Below are positions 43,625 to 53,002 of a stretch of 64,000 nucleotides of DNA, one piece after another. The DNA is from Paenibacillus timonensis (GTDB lineage: Bacteria; Bacillota; Bacilli; Paenibacillales; Paenibacillaceae), in assembly GCF_022427145.1 (NCBI RefSeq), contig NZ_JAKSXN010000006.1, forward strand, positions 1-64,000. The letters are read 5' to 3'. Position numbers and translations under genes: made by a program. The notes under the pieces are model-generated. The model was given only the letters and a program-made list of their open reading frames with translations, did not search any database and was not told where the DNA came from. Numbering within the stretch: position 1 is the stretch's first letter; each line of letters starts with the position of its first letter.

Positions 43625-43702
43625 CGCGCCCGGTTCGGCGTGACCAAAGGAAACAGAAACATCCCGGTTGAAGAGGATGGAATTTGGAGAGGAGATGGAA
43701 GG

Positions 43703-44935
43703 ATGGAACGTACCGGTTTTTTGAAAAGCGGGCATAAGCCCTCGCTGCTGAGCGCCTTTCTGTACTTTGATGTTAGCTTTATGGTATGGGTCCTGATCGG
43801 GCCGTTGGCCGTCATCATGATGCAGGATTATCCGATGAACGCCGCGCAAAAAGCCAATCTCGTCGCCCTGCCGATCCTTGGCGGCTCCGCGCTTCGCCTG
43901 GTGCTTGGTGTGTTGGCTGACCGGATCGGTCCCAAACGGACCGGACAAATCGGCATGGCCGTCACGATGGTGCCGCTCATCTGGGGCTGGCAATTCGTCG
44001 ATTCGCTGGGCGAATTGTACGTAGTGGCTTTGCTCCTGGGCGTTGCCGGCGCTTCCTTCTCGGCAGCCCTGCCTTTGGCCAGCCGATGGTACCCGCCGCA
44101 ATACCAGGGATTGGCGATGGGGATCGCCGGGGCCGGCAACAGCGGCACCGTCTTCTCCACCCTATTCGCCAACCGGATCGCCCAGCATTACGGCGGGTGG
44201 GAAGTCGTCTTCGGGCTCGCCCTCATTCCGATTGCGCTGGTCTTCCTCGTCTTTACGCTGCTGGCGAAAGACAGTCCCAACCAGCCGGAGCCGAAAAAAC
44301 TGCGCGACTACGCCGTCGTCCTCCGCCAAAGGGATACTTGGCTGTTCTGCATGTTGTATATGGTGACGTTCGGCGGTTTCGTAGGGTTGTCGAACTACTT
44401 GACGATTTTTTTCAATACGGAATACGGGCTTAGCGCGGTGCGGGCCGCCGATTTCACGACCTTGTGCGTGATCGCCGGGAGCTTCTTCCGCCCCGTGGGC
44501 GGCTGGCTGGCCGATAAGGTCGGCGGAGTACGCATGCTGCTTGCATTGTACGCGGGGGTAGCCCTCATGATGGCTTCGGTCTCGTCGCTGCCGCCGCTGT
44601 CCGTCGTAACCGTGCTGCTGTTCGTCGGCATGATGTGCCTAGGCATGGGCAACGGCTCCGTGTTCCAGCTCGTCCCCCAACGCTTCCAGCAGGAAATCGG
44701 GGTCATCACCGGGATCGTGGGGGCGGCCGGCGGGCTGGGCGGCTATTTTCTGCCGAACATTCTTGGCCTCCTAAAGCAGTGGACCGGATCCTATACCCCC
44801 GGTTTCCTCATATTGAGCGGTATCGCGCTGGCTTGCATCCTCACGGTTACCTTCATCCAGGGTGAATGGAAGCGGACGTTCCTGAAACGGAAGGAGGCAA
44901 CTTATGACGCATACCCCTACAGCCGTCCGTCCTGA
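43703..44935 (+). CDS. narK: Nitrate/nitrite transporter (NarK/NasA-type MFS)
   Basis: A 410-residue major facilitator protein that imports nitrate and/or exports nitrite. About 12 membrane helices are visible, with the family signature [37 protein letters not shown]-like region (nitrate signature near helix 5) and the matching [31 protein letters not shown]-like region in the second half. ATG at 43703 is chosen with GGAGAGGAG about nine bases before. The frame is open upstream to 43526, but that part is the attenuator leader. It overlaps the nitrate reductase gene by 32 bases, so the two work together in nitrate assimilation. Confidence 0.92.
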   Translation: MERTGFLKSGHKPSLLSAFLYFDVSFMVWVLIGPLAVIMMQDYPMNAAQKANLVALPILGGSALRLVLGVLADRIGPKRTGQIGMAVTMVPLIWGWQFVDSLGELYVVALLLGVAGASFSAALPLASRWYPPQYQGLAMGIAGAGNSGTVFSTLFANRIAQHYGGWEVVFGLALIPIALVFLVFTLLAKDSPNQPEPKKLRDYAVVLRQRDTWLFCMLYMVTFGGFVGLSNYLTIFFNTEYGLSAVRAADFTTLCVIAGSFFRPVGGWLADKVGGVRMLLALYAGVALMMASVSSLPPLSVVTVLLFVGMMCLGMGNGSVFQLVPQRFQQEIGVITGIVGAAGGLGGYFLPNILGLLKQWTGSYTPGFLILSGIALACILTVTFIQGEWKRTFLKRKEATYDAYPYSRPS

Positions 44936-47153
44936 CGACCGAATGCGATCCCATTGCCCCTTCTGCAGCATGCAATGCAGCCTGGACCTGCACTTGGCCC
45001 CCGGTTCCTCGCTGGGGTACGAATTGAAGCCAAGCCCCGACTTCCCGGTAGCCACCGGACGATTATGCCAAAAGGGCTTCCACGCGTTTGACCATACGGT
45101 CCATACGGAGCGGGTGATGCAGCCGCTCCGGAGATCGGCGGAATGGGAATGGTGGCAGAGCAACGGGGCGGGGACCGGCGATTTAGCGGCGAGGTCTTTG
45201 TCCTCCGAAGCAACCTCGACGGCTTGGTCGCCCGCAGCCTGGCCCGAAGCGTTGGACGACATCGCCGCCCGGATCCGGCAGCTCCAGGAACGGTACGGTC
45301 CCGACAGCGTTGCCGTGTTTGGCGGCGGTTCGCTGACGAACGAAGTGTGTTATCTGCTCGGCAAATTTGCCCGGGTCGCTTTGCGCTCCCGCTACGTGGA
45401 CTACAACGGAAGGTACTGCATGTCCTCCGCAGCGGCGGCGCAACAGCTGGCGTTCGGGATCGACCGCGGTCTCCCCTTCCCGCTCGAGGATATTCCCCAA
45501 GCGGATTACCTCATCCTCGCAGGTACCAATATCGCCGAATGCCAGCCGACGTTGATGCCTTACCTGCTGGCCGCCAAGAAAAAGGGAGCCGTCATCGTCA
45601 CCATCGATCCTCGGCGGACGATGACGTCCAAGATCGCGAACCACCAGCTGACGATCGAACCCGGGCAGGATTCGCTCTTGGTTAGCGGATTGCTGCATGT
45701 GATCGTGGAAGAGCGGCTGTACGACGCGGATTTCGTGGCCCAACATACGGAAGGGTTTGAGGCGATGCAGGAAGCGGTACGGGCGTTTTCGCCCGACCGG
45801 GTTGCCGCCCTCACCGGGATCCCGGAGGGGACGATCCGGCAGGTGGCCCGGGAATTTGCCGGGGCGAAGCGCGGGATCGTCCTGACGGCGCGGGGGCTGG
45901 AGCAGCAGGTGAACGGCGTGGAGCATACGCTGCAGTACATCAACCTGTGCCTGCTATGCGGGCACATCGGCAAACCGGGCAGCGGCTTCGGCTCCGTCAC
46001 CGGGCAGGCCAACGGGCAGGGCGGCCGCGAGCACGGGCTCAAGGCCGACCAACTGCCGGGCTACCGGTCGATCGAGGACCCGGACGCCCGGGCGCATGTC
46101 GCCGGCGTCTGGGGGCTTGATCCCCGCGAGCTGCCCGGCAAAGGGGTCTCCGCGTATGAGCTGTTCGGGAAGGTGCTGGACGGCGACATCAAAGCGATGA
46201 TCGTCCTCGGCTCCAATCCGGTCGTGTCCAGCCCGAACAACGCCCGGGTCGCCGAGGCGCTGGCGAAGCTGGACCTGCTCGTCGTCGTCGACCTGTTCGA
46301 GACGGAGACGGCCGCCTACGCGGATTGGCTGCTGCCCGGCACGTCCTTCCTCGAAGTGGAAGGGACGATGACGAACCTCGAGGGCCGGGTGTTCTACCGG
46401 CCCCGGGTGTTTGAGCCGGCCGGCGCGTCCATGTCGGACGCTTGGCTGCTGTGCGCCCTCGCCGAGCGGCTGGGCCGAGGGCGCTATTTCTCTTACTCGT
46501 CGATGAGCGAAGTGTTCGACGAGTTATGCCGCGCTTCCGCCGGGGGCAAAGCCGATTACAGCGGTTTAAGTTACCCGCGCCTGCAGGAAGCGCAAGGGCT
46601 GTTCTGGCCGTGCCCCGGGCCCGGCCAGGCGCACCCCGGGACGCCGCGCCTGTTCGCGGGCGGCGTCTTCCCCCGTGCAGGCGGCCGGGCCCGCCTGCAC
46701 GCGATCGCGCCGCAGCCGCCGGCGGAAGTGGCAGATACGGAATACCCGTATCTGCTGACGACCGGCCGGCTGGGCGGGCACTACCTGAGCGGCGCGCAGA
46801 CCCGCCGCACGGACGCGCTGGCGAAGAAGGCGCCGGAGCCGGTGGCGGAGCTCCACCCGGCCCTGGCCGAGCAGCTTCGCCTGCGCGAAGGCGACCGCGT
46901 CCGCTTGACCTCACGCCGCGGGTCGCTGGATTTCGCCGCCAAGGTGACGGCGGACATTCATCCGCGCACGATTTTTGTCCCGTTTCACTGGGGCGGCGAT
47001 CTAGCGGTCAACCGGCTGACGAACGACGCCCTCCACCCCGTCAGCCGGATGCCCGAATTCAAAGTCTGCGCCGTCCGGGCGGAACGGGCTAGGACCGAGC
47101 AGGCCGCCCCCGCCCTAGTCCATACGGCGAAGGCCGATGCTCTCAGCGATTAG
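44904..47153 (+). CDS. nasC: Assimilatory nitrate reductase catalytic subunit (molybdopterin enzyme)
   Basis: A 749-residue bis-MGD molybdoenzyme that reduces nitrate to nitrite in the cytoplasm. The N-terminal [4Fe-4S] site has cysteines at 18, 21, 25 and 55 (CPFCSMQC ... GRLCQKGF). Cys 172 in [11 protein letters not shown] is the likely Mo ligand. The C-terminal cofactor-binding domain contains [18 protein letters not shown] and FVPFHWGG. There is no twin-arginine signal, as expected for the assimilatory type. AAGGAGG lies directly upstream of the ATG inside the narK coding region. The 3' third is very G+C-rich. No electron-transfer subunit or nitrite reductase follows, so partners must be elsewhere. 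It could in principle be a related formate dehydrogenase, but the narK link supports nitrate. Confidence 0.88.
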   Translation: MTHTPTAVRPDDRMRSHCPFCSMQCSLDLHLAPGSSLGYELKPSPDFPVATGRLCQKGFHAFDHTVHTERVMQPLRRSAEWEWWQSNGAGTGDLAARSLSSEATSTAWSPAAWPEALDDIAARIRQLQERYGPDSVAVFGGGSLTNEVCYLLGKFARVALRSRYVDYNGRYCMSSAAAAQQLAFGIDRGLPFPLEDIPQADYLILAGTNIAECQPTLMPYLLAAKKKGAVIVTIDPRRTMTSKIANHQLTIEPGQDSLLVSGLLHVIVEERLYDADFVAQHTEGFEAMQEAVRAFSPDRVAALTGIPEGTIRQVAREFAGAKRGIVLTARGLEQQVNGVEHTLQYINLCLLCGHIGKPGSGFGSVTGQANGQGGREHGLKADQLPGYRSIEDPDARAHVAGVWGLDPRELPGKGVSAYELFGKVLDGDIKAMIVLGSNPVVSSPNNARVAEALAKLDLLVVVDLFETETAAYADWLLPGTSFLEVEGTMTNLEGRVFYRPRVFEPAGASMSDAWLLCALAERLGRGRYFSYSSMSEVFDELCRASAGGKADYSGLSYPRLQEAQGLFWPCPGPGQAHPGTPRLFAGGVFPRAGGRARLHAIAPQPPAEVADTEYPYLLTTGRLGGHYLSGAQTRRTDALAKKAPEPVAELHPALAEQLRLREGDRVRLTSRRGSLDFAAKVTADIHPRTIFVPFHWGGDLAVNRLTNDALHPVSRMPEFKVCAVRAERARTEQAAPALVHTAKADALSD

Positions 47154-47191
47154 TCGGGATGTTTCCTGTTAGCCTGCGAAATGCACAATAG

Positions 47192-47238
47192 AAGGGGGCT
47201 GTCCCTCCAGTAACGTGCCACTGGTGGAATAGCCCCTT
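47192..47238. terminator. Hairpin between converging nasC and hsp20 genes
   Basis: GGGGCT and AGCCCC arms with an inner CCAGT/ACTGG stem. T runs are weak on both sides. Confidence 0.5.
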
Positions 47239-47243
47239 GTATA

Positions 47244-47693
47244 TTAATCGCCATCTTGAATCTGGATGCGTTTGGAGCGGGTCGGTTGCCGTTTCGGCAC
47301 CTCCAGCTTCAGGACGCCGTCCTTCAAGAAGGCGCGGATCCCTTCTTCCTCGATGTCCTGCACGTAGAATCTCCGCACGTATTCGCCGTACCGGCGTTCC
47401 TTGCGGACGATTTGCTGCTTCGAGTCCTCCATGCGCTGATCTTCATGGCGAACGGCTTTGATCGTCAGGTAAGGCGCGGCATAGTCGATCTCGATGTCCT
47501 CTTTTTGAAAACCGGGCAGTTCCGCTTCGACCAGGTACGCTTGTTCCGTCTCACGAATATCGGTTCTGAAGGATACCGGCGAATGTTTCAACGGTGCAAA
47601 AAAGTCATCTTGAAACACATCGTTGAACGTCTTCGCCAGTTGACTGAACGCATCCTCTCTGTGTCTACCAAAAGGAATCAAATCAAACATCAT
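47244..47693 (-). CDS. Small heat shock protein (Hsp20/alpha-crystallin)
   Basis: A 149-residue small heat shock chaperone that binds unfolding proteins without ATP. The alpha-crystallin domain covers about 45-140: FRTDIRETEQAYLVEAELPGFQKEDIEIDY at its start, and the GVLKLEVPK motif (equivalent to A-x-x-x-n-GVL) at the end. The N-terminal arm is Phe-rich. The gene is preceded by a sigma-A promoter and a CtsR operator placed just before the ribosome binding site (AAAGGGGAA), so heat induction by CtsR release is expected. Confidence 0.93.
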   Translation of the reverse strand: MMFDLIPFGRHREDAFSQLAKTFNDVFQDDFFAPLKHSPVSFRTDIRETEQAYLVEAELPGFQKEDIEIDYAAPYLTIKAVRHEDQRMEDSKQQIVRKERRYGEYVRRFYVQDIEEEGIRAFLKDGVLKLEVPKRQPTRSKRIQIQDGD

Positions 47694-47706
47694 GCATTCC
47701 CCTTTC

Positions 47707-47723
47707 TTTGACCTTATTTGACC
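47707..47723 (-). promoter_or_regulatory. CtsR operator of the hsp20 gene
   Basis: Read leftward, GGTCAAA-TAA-GGTCAAA is an exact match to the CtsR heptad direct repeat (RGTCAAA-NAN-RGTCAAA). It lies just after the expected transcription start, about 14 bases before the ATG. Confidence 0.88.
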
Positions 47724-47733
47724 TTACATCCTC

Positions 47734-47762
47734 ATTATATGCCTCAGTCTGGGGAGTGACAA
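47734..47762 (-). promoter_or_regulatory. Sigma-A promoter of the hsp20 gene
   Basis: Read leftward, TTGTCA (47762-47757), a 17-base spacer and a perfect TATAAT (47739-47734). Confidence 0.85.
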
Positions 47763-47840
47763 AACCGATCTACGGCGATTTTGTCCCTCGATGAGCGATT
47801 TTGCGGCATTTTTCCTCGAGTTTGGGGGCCGATCCAATGA

Positions 47841-47857
47841 TTTGACCTTATTTGACC
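47841..47857. promoter_or_regulatory. Second CtsR-type operator
   Basis: The same 17-base sequence as at 47707-47723 recurs 134 bases further upstream of hsp20. No promoter or gene start is seen beside it, so it may be an auxiliary site or a leftover of a duplication. Confidence 0.7.
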
Positions 47858-47883
47858 TTTAGACTATATCAACGGCGGTTCAA

Positions 47884-47910
47884 ACAAAAAAGCGACCTGG
47901 GAAGGTCGCC
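47884..47910 (-). terminator. Terminator of the Thr-tailed stalk protein gene
   Basis: Read leftward, GCGACC-TTCCCA-GGTCGC is followed by six T. Confidence 0.88.
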
Positions 47911-47925
47911 TTTTCTAGTTTCGCG

Positions 47926-48981
47926 TTATGGTTGTTCTGCCGTAGTAGTTGTCGTTGTATCGGTAGTCGTCGTCGTTGTTTCTGTAGCATTAGTGGTTGT
48001 AGTTGATGTAGTTGTTGTGGCGGTTCCATCGTTCGTCGTCGTACCGGTGTTCTCGTTATAGATGACGACCGACTGGGAGCTAGGTTCCCATTGCACGACC
48101 GCTTCAAAAGCTTCGCTGATGAATCGAACCGGAACTACCGTGCTGCCGTTAATAACGGTGGCCGGCGCGTCCAGCGTCTGCTGTTCGCCATTCACGTAAG
48201 CCGTTTTGCTATTGATGATCAGCTTCAGCGTTACGCCGTCCTTCGTCACCGTGATCGACTTGTCCGCCGGGTTATAGGCGACTTCCGCCTGCAGGGCTTC
48301 GGAGATGGCCCGGAATGGGACCAGCGTGCTGCCGTCTTGTACGATCGGAGCTACGTCCGTTGTAGGCTGTTCGCCGTTGACGAACAACTTAACCCCTTTT
48401 TTCCCCAGCTTATCATACAGTTTGCCAAGCTTCTTGTACGATTCGATGTTCGTGAAGTCAGCCAACACTGCTTCCTCCTGCAGATAGACCGCATCAGTCA
48501 CGCTGCCTTCTTGCTCCAACAGGTCCGCAGCCTTGGATAAAGCCGCAGCCTCTTCCTTGATTTGCGTAAGCTCCGCCTTCATCTCATCCGTGAGTTTGGC
48601 ATCGTATTTCGTCAGCAGCAAATCGGCCAATACCGCACCCGCCGGCTTGTCCTTGACGTTTTGGATTGCATTCAGCAAACCCTTGTAGCCGTTGTGGCCC
48701 GGTTTCGTGGATTTTTGCGTATCCGTGGACTCTTCGCCCTCCGGGGTTTGCGTTTCCTCCGTCGCCTGTTCCTCTACGGTCCCTTGCGACGCCTGCTCTA
48801 CCTTCTTGCCGTTAGCGGCCTTTTCTTGTGACTTCGTTTGCTGTGCATCCACTTGAACGCCGGCTTCCACCTTTTTCTCGGCTCCTTTGCCGTTCTCCTG
48901 CGCCGCCTTGGCCGACGCCGTGCCGGTCGTCAAGCTTAATGCCACCACGCAGAAAAATGCGATCATCCAGCTTTTTTTCAT
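47926..48981 (-). CDS. Secreted stalk-domain (copper amine oxidase N-terminal-like) protein with Thr-rich tail
   Basis: A 351-residue exported protein: signal peptide (MKKSWMIAFFCVVALSL..ASA), a charged Gln/Glu/Lys-rich segment to about 95, a helical region (about 98-195), a stalk domain (about 196-310) with the paired motifs TLVPFRAISEALQA and TVVPVRFISEAFEA, and a tail of about 40 residues made almost wholly of Thr with a few Asn, Ala and Glu. The tail resembles the glycosylated linkers of surface proteins. Stalk domains are common in Paenibacillus envelope proteins, but their role is unclear. It is monocistronic. Confidence 0.82.
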   Translation of the reverse strand: MKKSWMIAFFCVVALSLTTGTASAKAAQENGKGAEKKVEAGVQVDAQQTKSQEKAANGKKVEQASQGTVEEQATEETQTPEGEESTDTQKSTKPGHNGYKGLLNAIQNVKDKPAGAVLADLLLTKYDAKLTDEMKAELTQIKEEAAALSKAADLLEQEGSVTDAVYLQEEAVLADFTNIESYKKLGKLYDKLGKKGVKLFVNGEQPTTDVAPIVQDGSTLVPFRAISEALQAEVAYNPADKSITVTKDGVTLKLIINSKTAYVNGEQQTLDAPATVINGSTVVPVRFISEAFEAVVQWEPSSQSVVIYNENTGTTTNDGTATTTTSTTTTNATETTTTTTDTTTTTTAEQP

Positions 48982-49112
48982 GTTGTTGTGTCCTCCTCAA
49001 TGATTGTCGTTAATTGGGGTTTGTTGTTTATTACGTTGCCCTATCAAAAATTGTGGGGGGCGCCGACAAAGTTTTTGCCGGAACGCCACATGTCGGAAAT
49101 CCGTTAATTCTT

Positions 49113-49648
49113 CCGCGAAACCTAACGGAGGAGCACCTGTGCGACCTCATCGACGAACAAGAGATCAGCCAAATCGCGGCTTGTTCCTTACGAGAAAATC
49201 ATCGATATCGCCATGAGGTATGGCTATTTATCGGCGGATGCTTTTACCGTGGCCTTCAAGCGCTTACATGGGGTGACGCCGATTCAGGCCCGGAATCCGG
49301 CGCGTGACTCCTCATGGCGGCGGTACCTGGGCTGTGGTCCAAAGCGACGGCAGCAATGAAGCCATTCAGACGCTGTGCAGCCGCGCCCTGGACTTAGGGA
49401 TATGCTTTGGGTTCGACAGCTATATGTATCCGGAAGGAACATGGTTGAAATTCGAGGCGAACGGCAGCATAACGGGGCAGACGCTCGGCAACGTATGGAA
49501 ACGGATCAATACGGAATTCCTGCCGCAAAGCAAGTATGAGAAATCCGGTCCGACGATCGAAAAATATGCGGCATGGGATGAGGCTTCGGATACGTGCAAG
49601 GTCGAAATTTGGATCCCCGTCCAACTGAAGCCCAAGACACGGTCTTAA
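49113..49648 (+). pseudogene. Remnant of an AraC-family regulator with effector-binding domain
   Basis: Three blocks of one ancestral gene survive in different frames. The first (about 49124-49187) reads EEHLCDLIDEQEISQIAACSL, the first helix-turn-helix of an AraC protein. The second (49189-49308) reads YEKIIDIAMRYGYLSADAF then TVAFKRLHGVTPIQARN, the second helix-turn-helix. The third (about 49320-49648) reads YMYPEGTWLKF, VWKRINTEFLPQSKYEKSG and CKVEIWIPVQL, a GyrI-like effector-binding domain. The joints at about 49188 and 49310 lack the intervening segments, so internal deletions broke the frame. No functional protein is expected. Confidence 0.75.
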
Positions 49649-49664
49649 CCCGCTTTACGGCATA

Positions 49665-49699
49665 AGAAAAAGGCCGGCCGATGTCCTCGGTCGGCCGGC
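49665..49699 (-). terminator. Terminator downstream of the DsbA-like gene
   Basis: Read leftward, GCCGGCCGA pairs with TCGGCCGGC and is followed by TTTTTCTT. It lies about 185 bases beyond the stop, after two further hairpins. Confidence 0.75.
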
Positions 49700-49763
49700 G
49701 CTAACTTCTACCTTGTGCGCATCAGCGCCGATTTCCGGCGCGCCTTGATGTCCCTTATGCTGC

Positions 49764-49867
49764 CTTTGCACGATTATCCCTTTCATTCAGGAGGGCCAGG
49801 GACCCGGAGTGAGTCGAGCCCTTCTCCAGTTCTCGGCAATCTGATCAAAGGGGATAATCGTGCAAAG
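49764..49867. repeat. Long inverted-repeat element
   Basis: CTTTGCACGATTATCCCTTT (49764-49783) and its near-exact inverse (49847-49867, one extra base) flank a 63-base loop that itself contains a GGAGGGC/GCCCTTC stem. A second hairpin with GCGCC/GGCGC arms lies just to the left (about 49721-49757). The 230-base gap between the AraC remnant and the DsbA-like gene is otherwise empty. Confidence 0.65.
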
Positions 49868-49881
49868 CGTCCGAAATGATC

Positions 49882-50736
49882 CTATTGCCCGCCAATCTCC
49901 GCCAGTTGCGCTTCGATCGCCGCCGACAACTCCTCGTACGAAGAGCTCGGCAACAATTCGCCGTTCACCATGAATTGCGGCGTCCCGTTGACTCCGTAAT
50001 AGCCGGCGGTTTTGAAGTCTTCTTTGACCGGTAACATGTAGGCATGGCTCTTCAAATCGCCCGCGAACCGGTCGTAATCGATGCCGTCGATATTTTTCTT
50101 CACGAAGTCGAGCAAAAAGTCTGGCGTCGCCCAAATTTTCGTCTCGTCGCCTTGGTGCGCGTATAACTTGCTCTTGAACTCCCAGAACTTCTCGTTGCTC
50201 TGCGCAGCGATCGCCTCGCCCGCGCTGGCCGCCATGATCGAGTCCCGGTCGATGAACGCGTAGTTGGTAAAGAACAACTCGATTTTGCCGGTGTCGATGA
50301 AGTCTTTTTGAAGCCGGGACATGTAGGTTTCTTCCCATTTCTTGCAGGCCGGGCATTTGAAATCGGCGAATTCGATCACCTTGACCTTGGCGTCCGGTTC
50401 GCCCAAGTGCGGTTGCTTCTCATATTTCAAGCCTTCGGCGGTGTAATCGCCTTTGATTTCCGTGTAGTTCGGGAGGTCCTTCAAACTGGAACCATCCGAA
50501 TCTTTGAGGAAAACGATAGCCAGCGTGATCACTAGGGCCCCGATCAAAATCAACGATATCACAAAAATCAGACCGGATTTCGCGGTCCCCCGGTCTGTTC
50601 CTTTTCCGCCCGCAGATTTGCCTGCCGTCCCCTTACCGGCGTTCTTCTTGCCTTGGGTTGTCCTGTTGTACGCCGTCTTGTTGTTCGGAGCCGGTTTCCC
50701 GCTGCCGCTACGATTGCTACCCTTGTTATGGGCCAT
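49882..50736 (-). CDS. Membrane-anchored DsbA-family thiol oxidoreductase (BdbD-like)
   Basis: A 284-residue protein with a Lys/Gly/Asn-rich cytoplasmic start (1-53), one membrane helix (55-77) and an extracellular thioredoxin-fold domain. The active site is Cys128-Pro-Ala-Cys131 in FADFKCPAC, and the cis-Pro loop is in GVNGTPQFMVNG. Such proteins introduce or reshuffle disulfides in exported proteins, usually with a BdbC/DsbB partner, which is not present nearby. A GGAGG lies about 15 bases before the ATG, with AGGAT nearer. The basic 50-residue leader is unusually long. Confidence 0.9.
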   Translation of the reverse strand: MAHNKGSNRSGSGKPAPNNKTAYNRTTQGKKNAGKGTAGKSAGGKGTDRGTAKSGLIFVISLILIGALVITLAIVFLKDSDGSSLKDLPNYTEIKGDYTAEGLKYEKQPHLGEPDAKVKVIEFADFKCPACKKWEETYMSRLQKDFIDTGKIELFFTNYAFIDRDSIMAASAGEAIAAQSNEKFWEFKSKLYAHQGDETKIWATPDFLLDFVKKNIDGIDYDRFAGDLKSHAYMLPVKEDFKTAGYYGVNGTPQFMVNGELLPSSSYEELSAAIEAQLAEIGGQ

Positions 50737-50827
50737 CCGCTATCCTACCTCCATATGGATTCGTTTCGTCCTCATTCTAGCGTATGGCCCCCGGCAAGGG
50801 AGTAATATAGGTCACAGCCTTAGCTTC

Positions 50828-52966
50828 CTATAGACGCTTCAAGTATACTAACCGGCTGGCATAATCGCCGGCCAAGATCAGCGGCAGGCCGAGACGCATC
50901 AAGGTGGAGCCGTGCCAGACGTTGTCTGCGGCCAAGTCGGAGGCGGAGCCGACGGGTTGGGCCGCGCGCTGATCGGCGGTGTTGTCCGCCTCCGCGGTCA
51001 ACTCCTCCCCCGGCACTTCCACCCGGTACCGCGCATCCGGCTCTAGGCCCTGCAGGCGCAGCCGCAGCTCCGCGTCGCCGAAATATTGCGCTTGCCGGAA
51101 AGCGAACACGGCGAAGGAGGCGAGCCGGTAAAGTTCGCCTTGGGCGATCAAATGGCGCACCTGTTTGTACAGCGACACATAACGACCGGCTTCGGCGATT
51201 TCCGACTCCGACCAGCGGGCGATGTTCGCCCCGATCCCGAGGCCGCCCAGCATGGCGCTGTGGAAGCGGAACGACAGCGGCAGCCGCCGGCCGTTCATGC
51301 CGTGCGGGGACTCCGTTACCCAGCACATCATGACGGAGGGGCTGTAGGCGTACGAGAAGCCCTCCTGGATCGTCAGCCGGTCCCGGGCGTCCGTATTGTC
51401 GCTGATCCAAGCCTGATCCGCAAACCGCAGCATGCCGAGATCGATGCGCGAGCCGCCCCCGGCGCAGGTCTCGAACTCCACTCGCGGGAAACGGCGCCGG
51501 AGCTCGGCCCATATCTCGTACAAGCTGTCGACGTGCTTGATCCACACCGATTCTTCCGTATGCTCGCGCAGCGGGATGGCACCCGGCTCCGTGATTGTGC
51601 GATTCATGTCCCATTTGATGAAGGCGATGTCGTAGGTGCTGAGCAGATCCGTCATGAACTCGAGCACGAACGCCTTGACCTCCGGATTGCCCAAGTTCAG
51701 CATCAATTGATTGCGCAGCAGCGTTCCTTCCCTCGTCGGGAATTGATATACCCAATCGGGATGGTTCCGGTACAACTCGCTGTCCGGATTGACCGATTCG
51801 GGTTCGACCCACAGCCCGAAATCCATGCCGAGCCGTTTCACCTCGTCGATCAGCTCTTGCAACCCGTTCGGGAATTTCTGTGGGTTCACCTGCCAGTCGC
51901 CGAGACCGGCCCGGTCGCTGTGACGCGCGCCGAACCAACCATCGTCGACAACGAACCGCTCCGCGCCGATCCGGGCCGCCTGTTTGGCCAACTCGATTTG
52001 CTCCCGGACGTTTACCGCGAATTCCGTCGCTTCCCAGGAGTTGTACAACACTTTCCGTTCCCGGGATCCGGGCAGCACGTCATCCCGTTGATAGTTGTGC
52101 AAATTCCGGCTCATCTCTCCGAAGCCGCCGGAGACGAATCCTCCCGTAAACACAGGAGACGTGCAGCTCTCCCCCGGTCCCAAGGTAAACGCCCCATCGA
52201 AGTCGTTGACCCCGCCGACGACGCGGACTCGGCCGAAGATGGAGGACTCCAGGACGATTTTCCAGTTGCCGCTCCAACCCAACGCGCCGAACCAGACGTT
52301 CCCGGACCGCTCGTCCGCCTTGCCGTCATCCAACGCAAACCAAGGGTTGGCATGCGCACCGGTGAAGCCTTGCCGTGATTCCAGCACTTTTTTGCCTTCG
52401 GTGAGCGGCGCCCGCCGAAGCTGGTATTCGCCGGCCCAGCGGCCGGTCACATGCGTCAGCCGGACGGACGGCTCGGCCGGGGCGGACCAGGCCGCCGCCA
52501 TGACTTGATCGATTCGGACGGGAACGTCCTCTTCATTGAGCACCGTCACCGAACGTTCGATTAAATCGTATTCCTCAACGACCCGGTAGCGCAGCTCCAC
52601 CCGCAAGCGATAATACGCGTCGCTCAGGCGGACGACCAAGTGGTCTCCCCGCACGCCGCTCCCGGTTTCATACCCTTCATAACGCAGCCGCAAATCGCGG
52701 ACGCCGTTCTTGAACTTGACCTTGAGACAGGGCTCCGCATATAAGGTACCGCCCCAAGCTCCATACTCCTCCCATTCCCGGTTCACCTCGGCATCGAAGG
52801 AGCTGTGGTGACGGATGCGGAGCAAATCGGCGCACTCCGCGGCCTCCACCGGCTCGCCCCAATAGAGGTGCTGCACCCCTCCGTTTTCGTTGACGCCAAA
52901 TACGTAAGACGCTTTTTTCGTGCGAAGTTCAAATAGGTTCGCGGCTTCCAAAACCTTAATCGGCAT
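50828..52966 (-). CDS. Alpha-galactosidase (glycoside hydrolase family 36)
   Basis: A 712-residue GH36 enzyme that cleaves terminal alpha-galactose from melibiose, raffinose and related sugars. An N-terminal beta-sandwich (1-310) is followed by a TIM barrel: FVVDDGWFG, GLWVEPE, the nucleophile Asp 453 in FIKWDMNR, CAGGGSR and the acid/base Asp 523 in WISDNTDARDR. There is no signal peptide, so it acts in the cytoplasm on imported sugars. It is the last gene of a leftward cluster with a binding protein, two permeases and a two-component system, which points to an alpha-galactoside utilisation locus. The gap to the permease gene is 36 bases. Confidence 0.95.
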   Translation of the reverse strand: MPIKVLEAANLFELRTKKASYVFGVNENGGVQHLYWGEPVEAAECADLLRIRHHSSFDAEVNREWEEYGAWGGTLYAEPCLKVKFKNGVRDLRLRYEGYETGSGVRGDHLVVRLSDAYYRLRVELRYRVVEEYDLIERSVTVLNEEDVPVRIDQVMAAAWSAPAEPSVRLTHVTGRWAGEYQLRRAPLTEGKKVLESRQGFTGAHANPWFALDDGKADERSGNVWFGALGWSGNWKIVLESSIFGRVRVVGGVNDFDGAFTLGPGESCTSPVFTGGFVSGGFGEMSRNLHNYQRDDVLPGSRERKVLYNSWEATEFAVNVREQIELAKQAARIGAERFVVDDGWFGARHSDRAGLGDWQVNPQKFPNGLQELIDEVKRLGMDFGLWVEPESVNPDSELYRNHPDWVYQFPTREGTLLRNQLMLNLGNPEVKAFVLEFMTDLLSTYDIAFIKWDMNRTITEPGAIPLREHTEESVWIKHVDSLYEIWAELRRRFPRVEFETCAGGGSRIDLGMLRFADQAWISDNTDARDRLTIQEGFSYAYSPSVMMCWVTESPHGMNGRRLPLSFRFHSAMLGGLGIGANIARWSESEIAEAGRYVSLYKQVRHLIAQGELYRLASFAVFAFRQAQYFGDAELRLRLQGLEPDARYRVEVPGEELTAEADNTADQRAAQPVGSASDLAADNVWHGSTLMRLGLPLILAGDYASRLVYLKRL

Positions 52967-53002
52967 ACGTACAACCTCCCCTTCCCGCTTTCTTCCCTAA
53001 CC

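Noticed and set aside
43526-43702. N-terminal extension of the NarK frame by 59 residues.
   Set aside because: The sequence is the structured attenuator leader; a strong ribosome binding site precedes the ATG at 43703.
46189-47092. Long ORFs on both strands across the 3' end of nasC (for example 46189-46914 leftward).
   Set aside because: Very high G+C content removes stop codons from all frames; the translations are Arg/Pro/Ala-rich and lack motifs.
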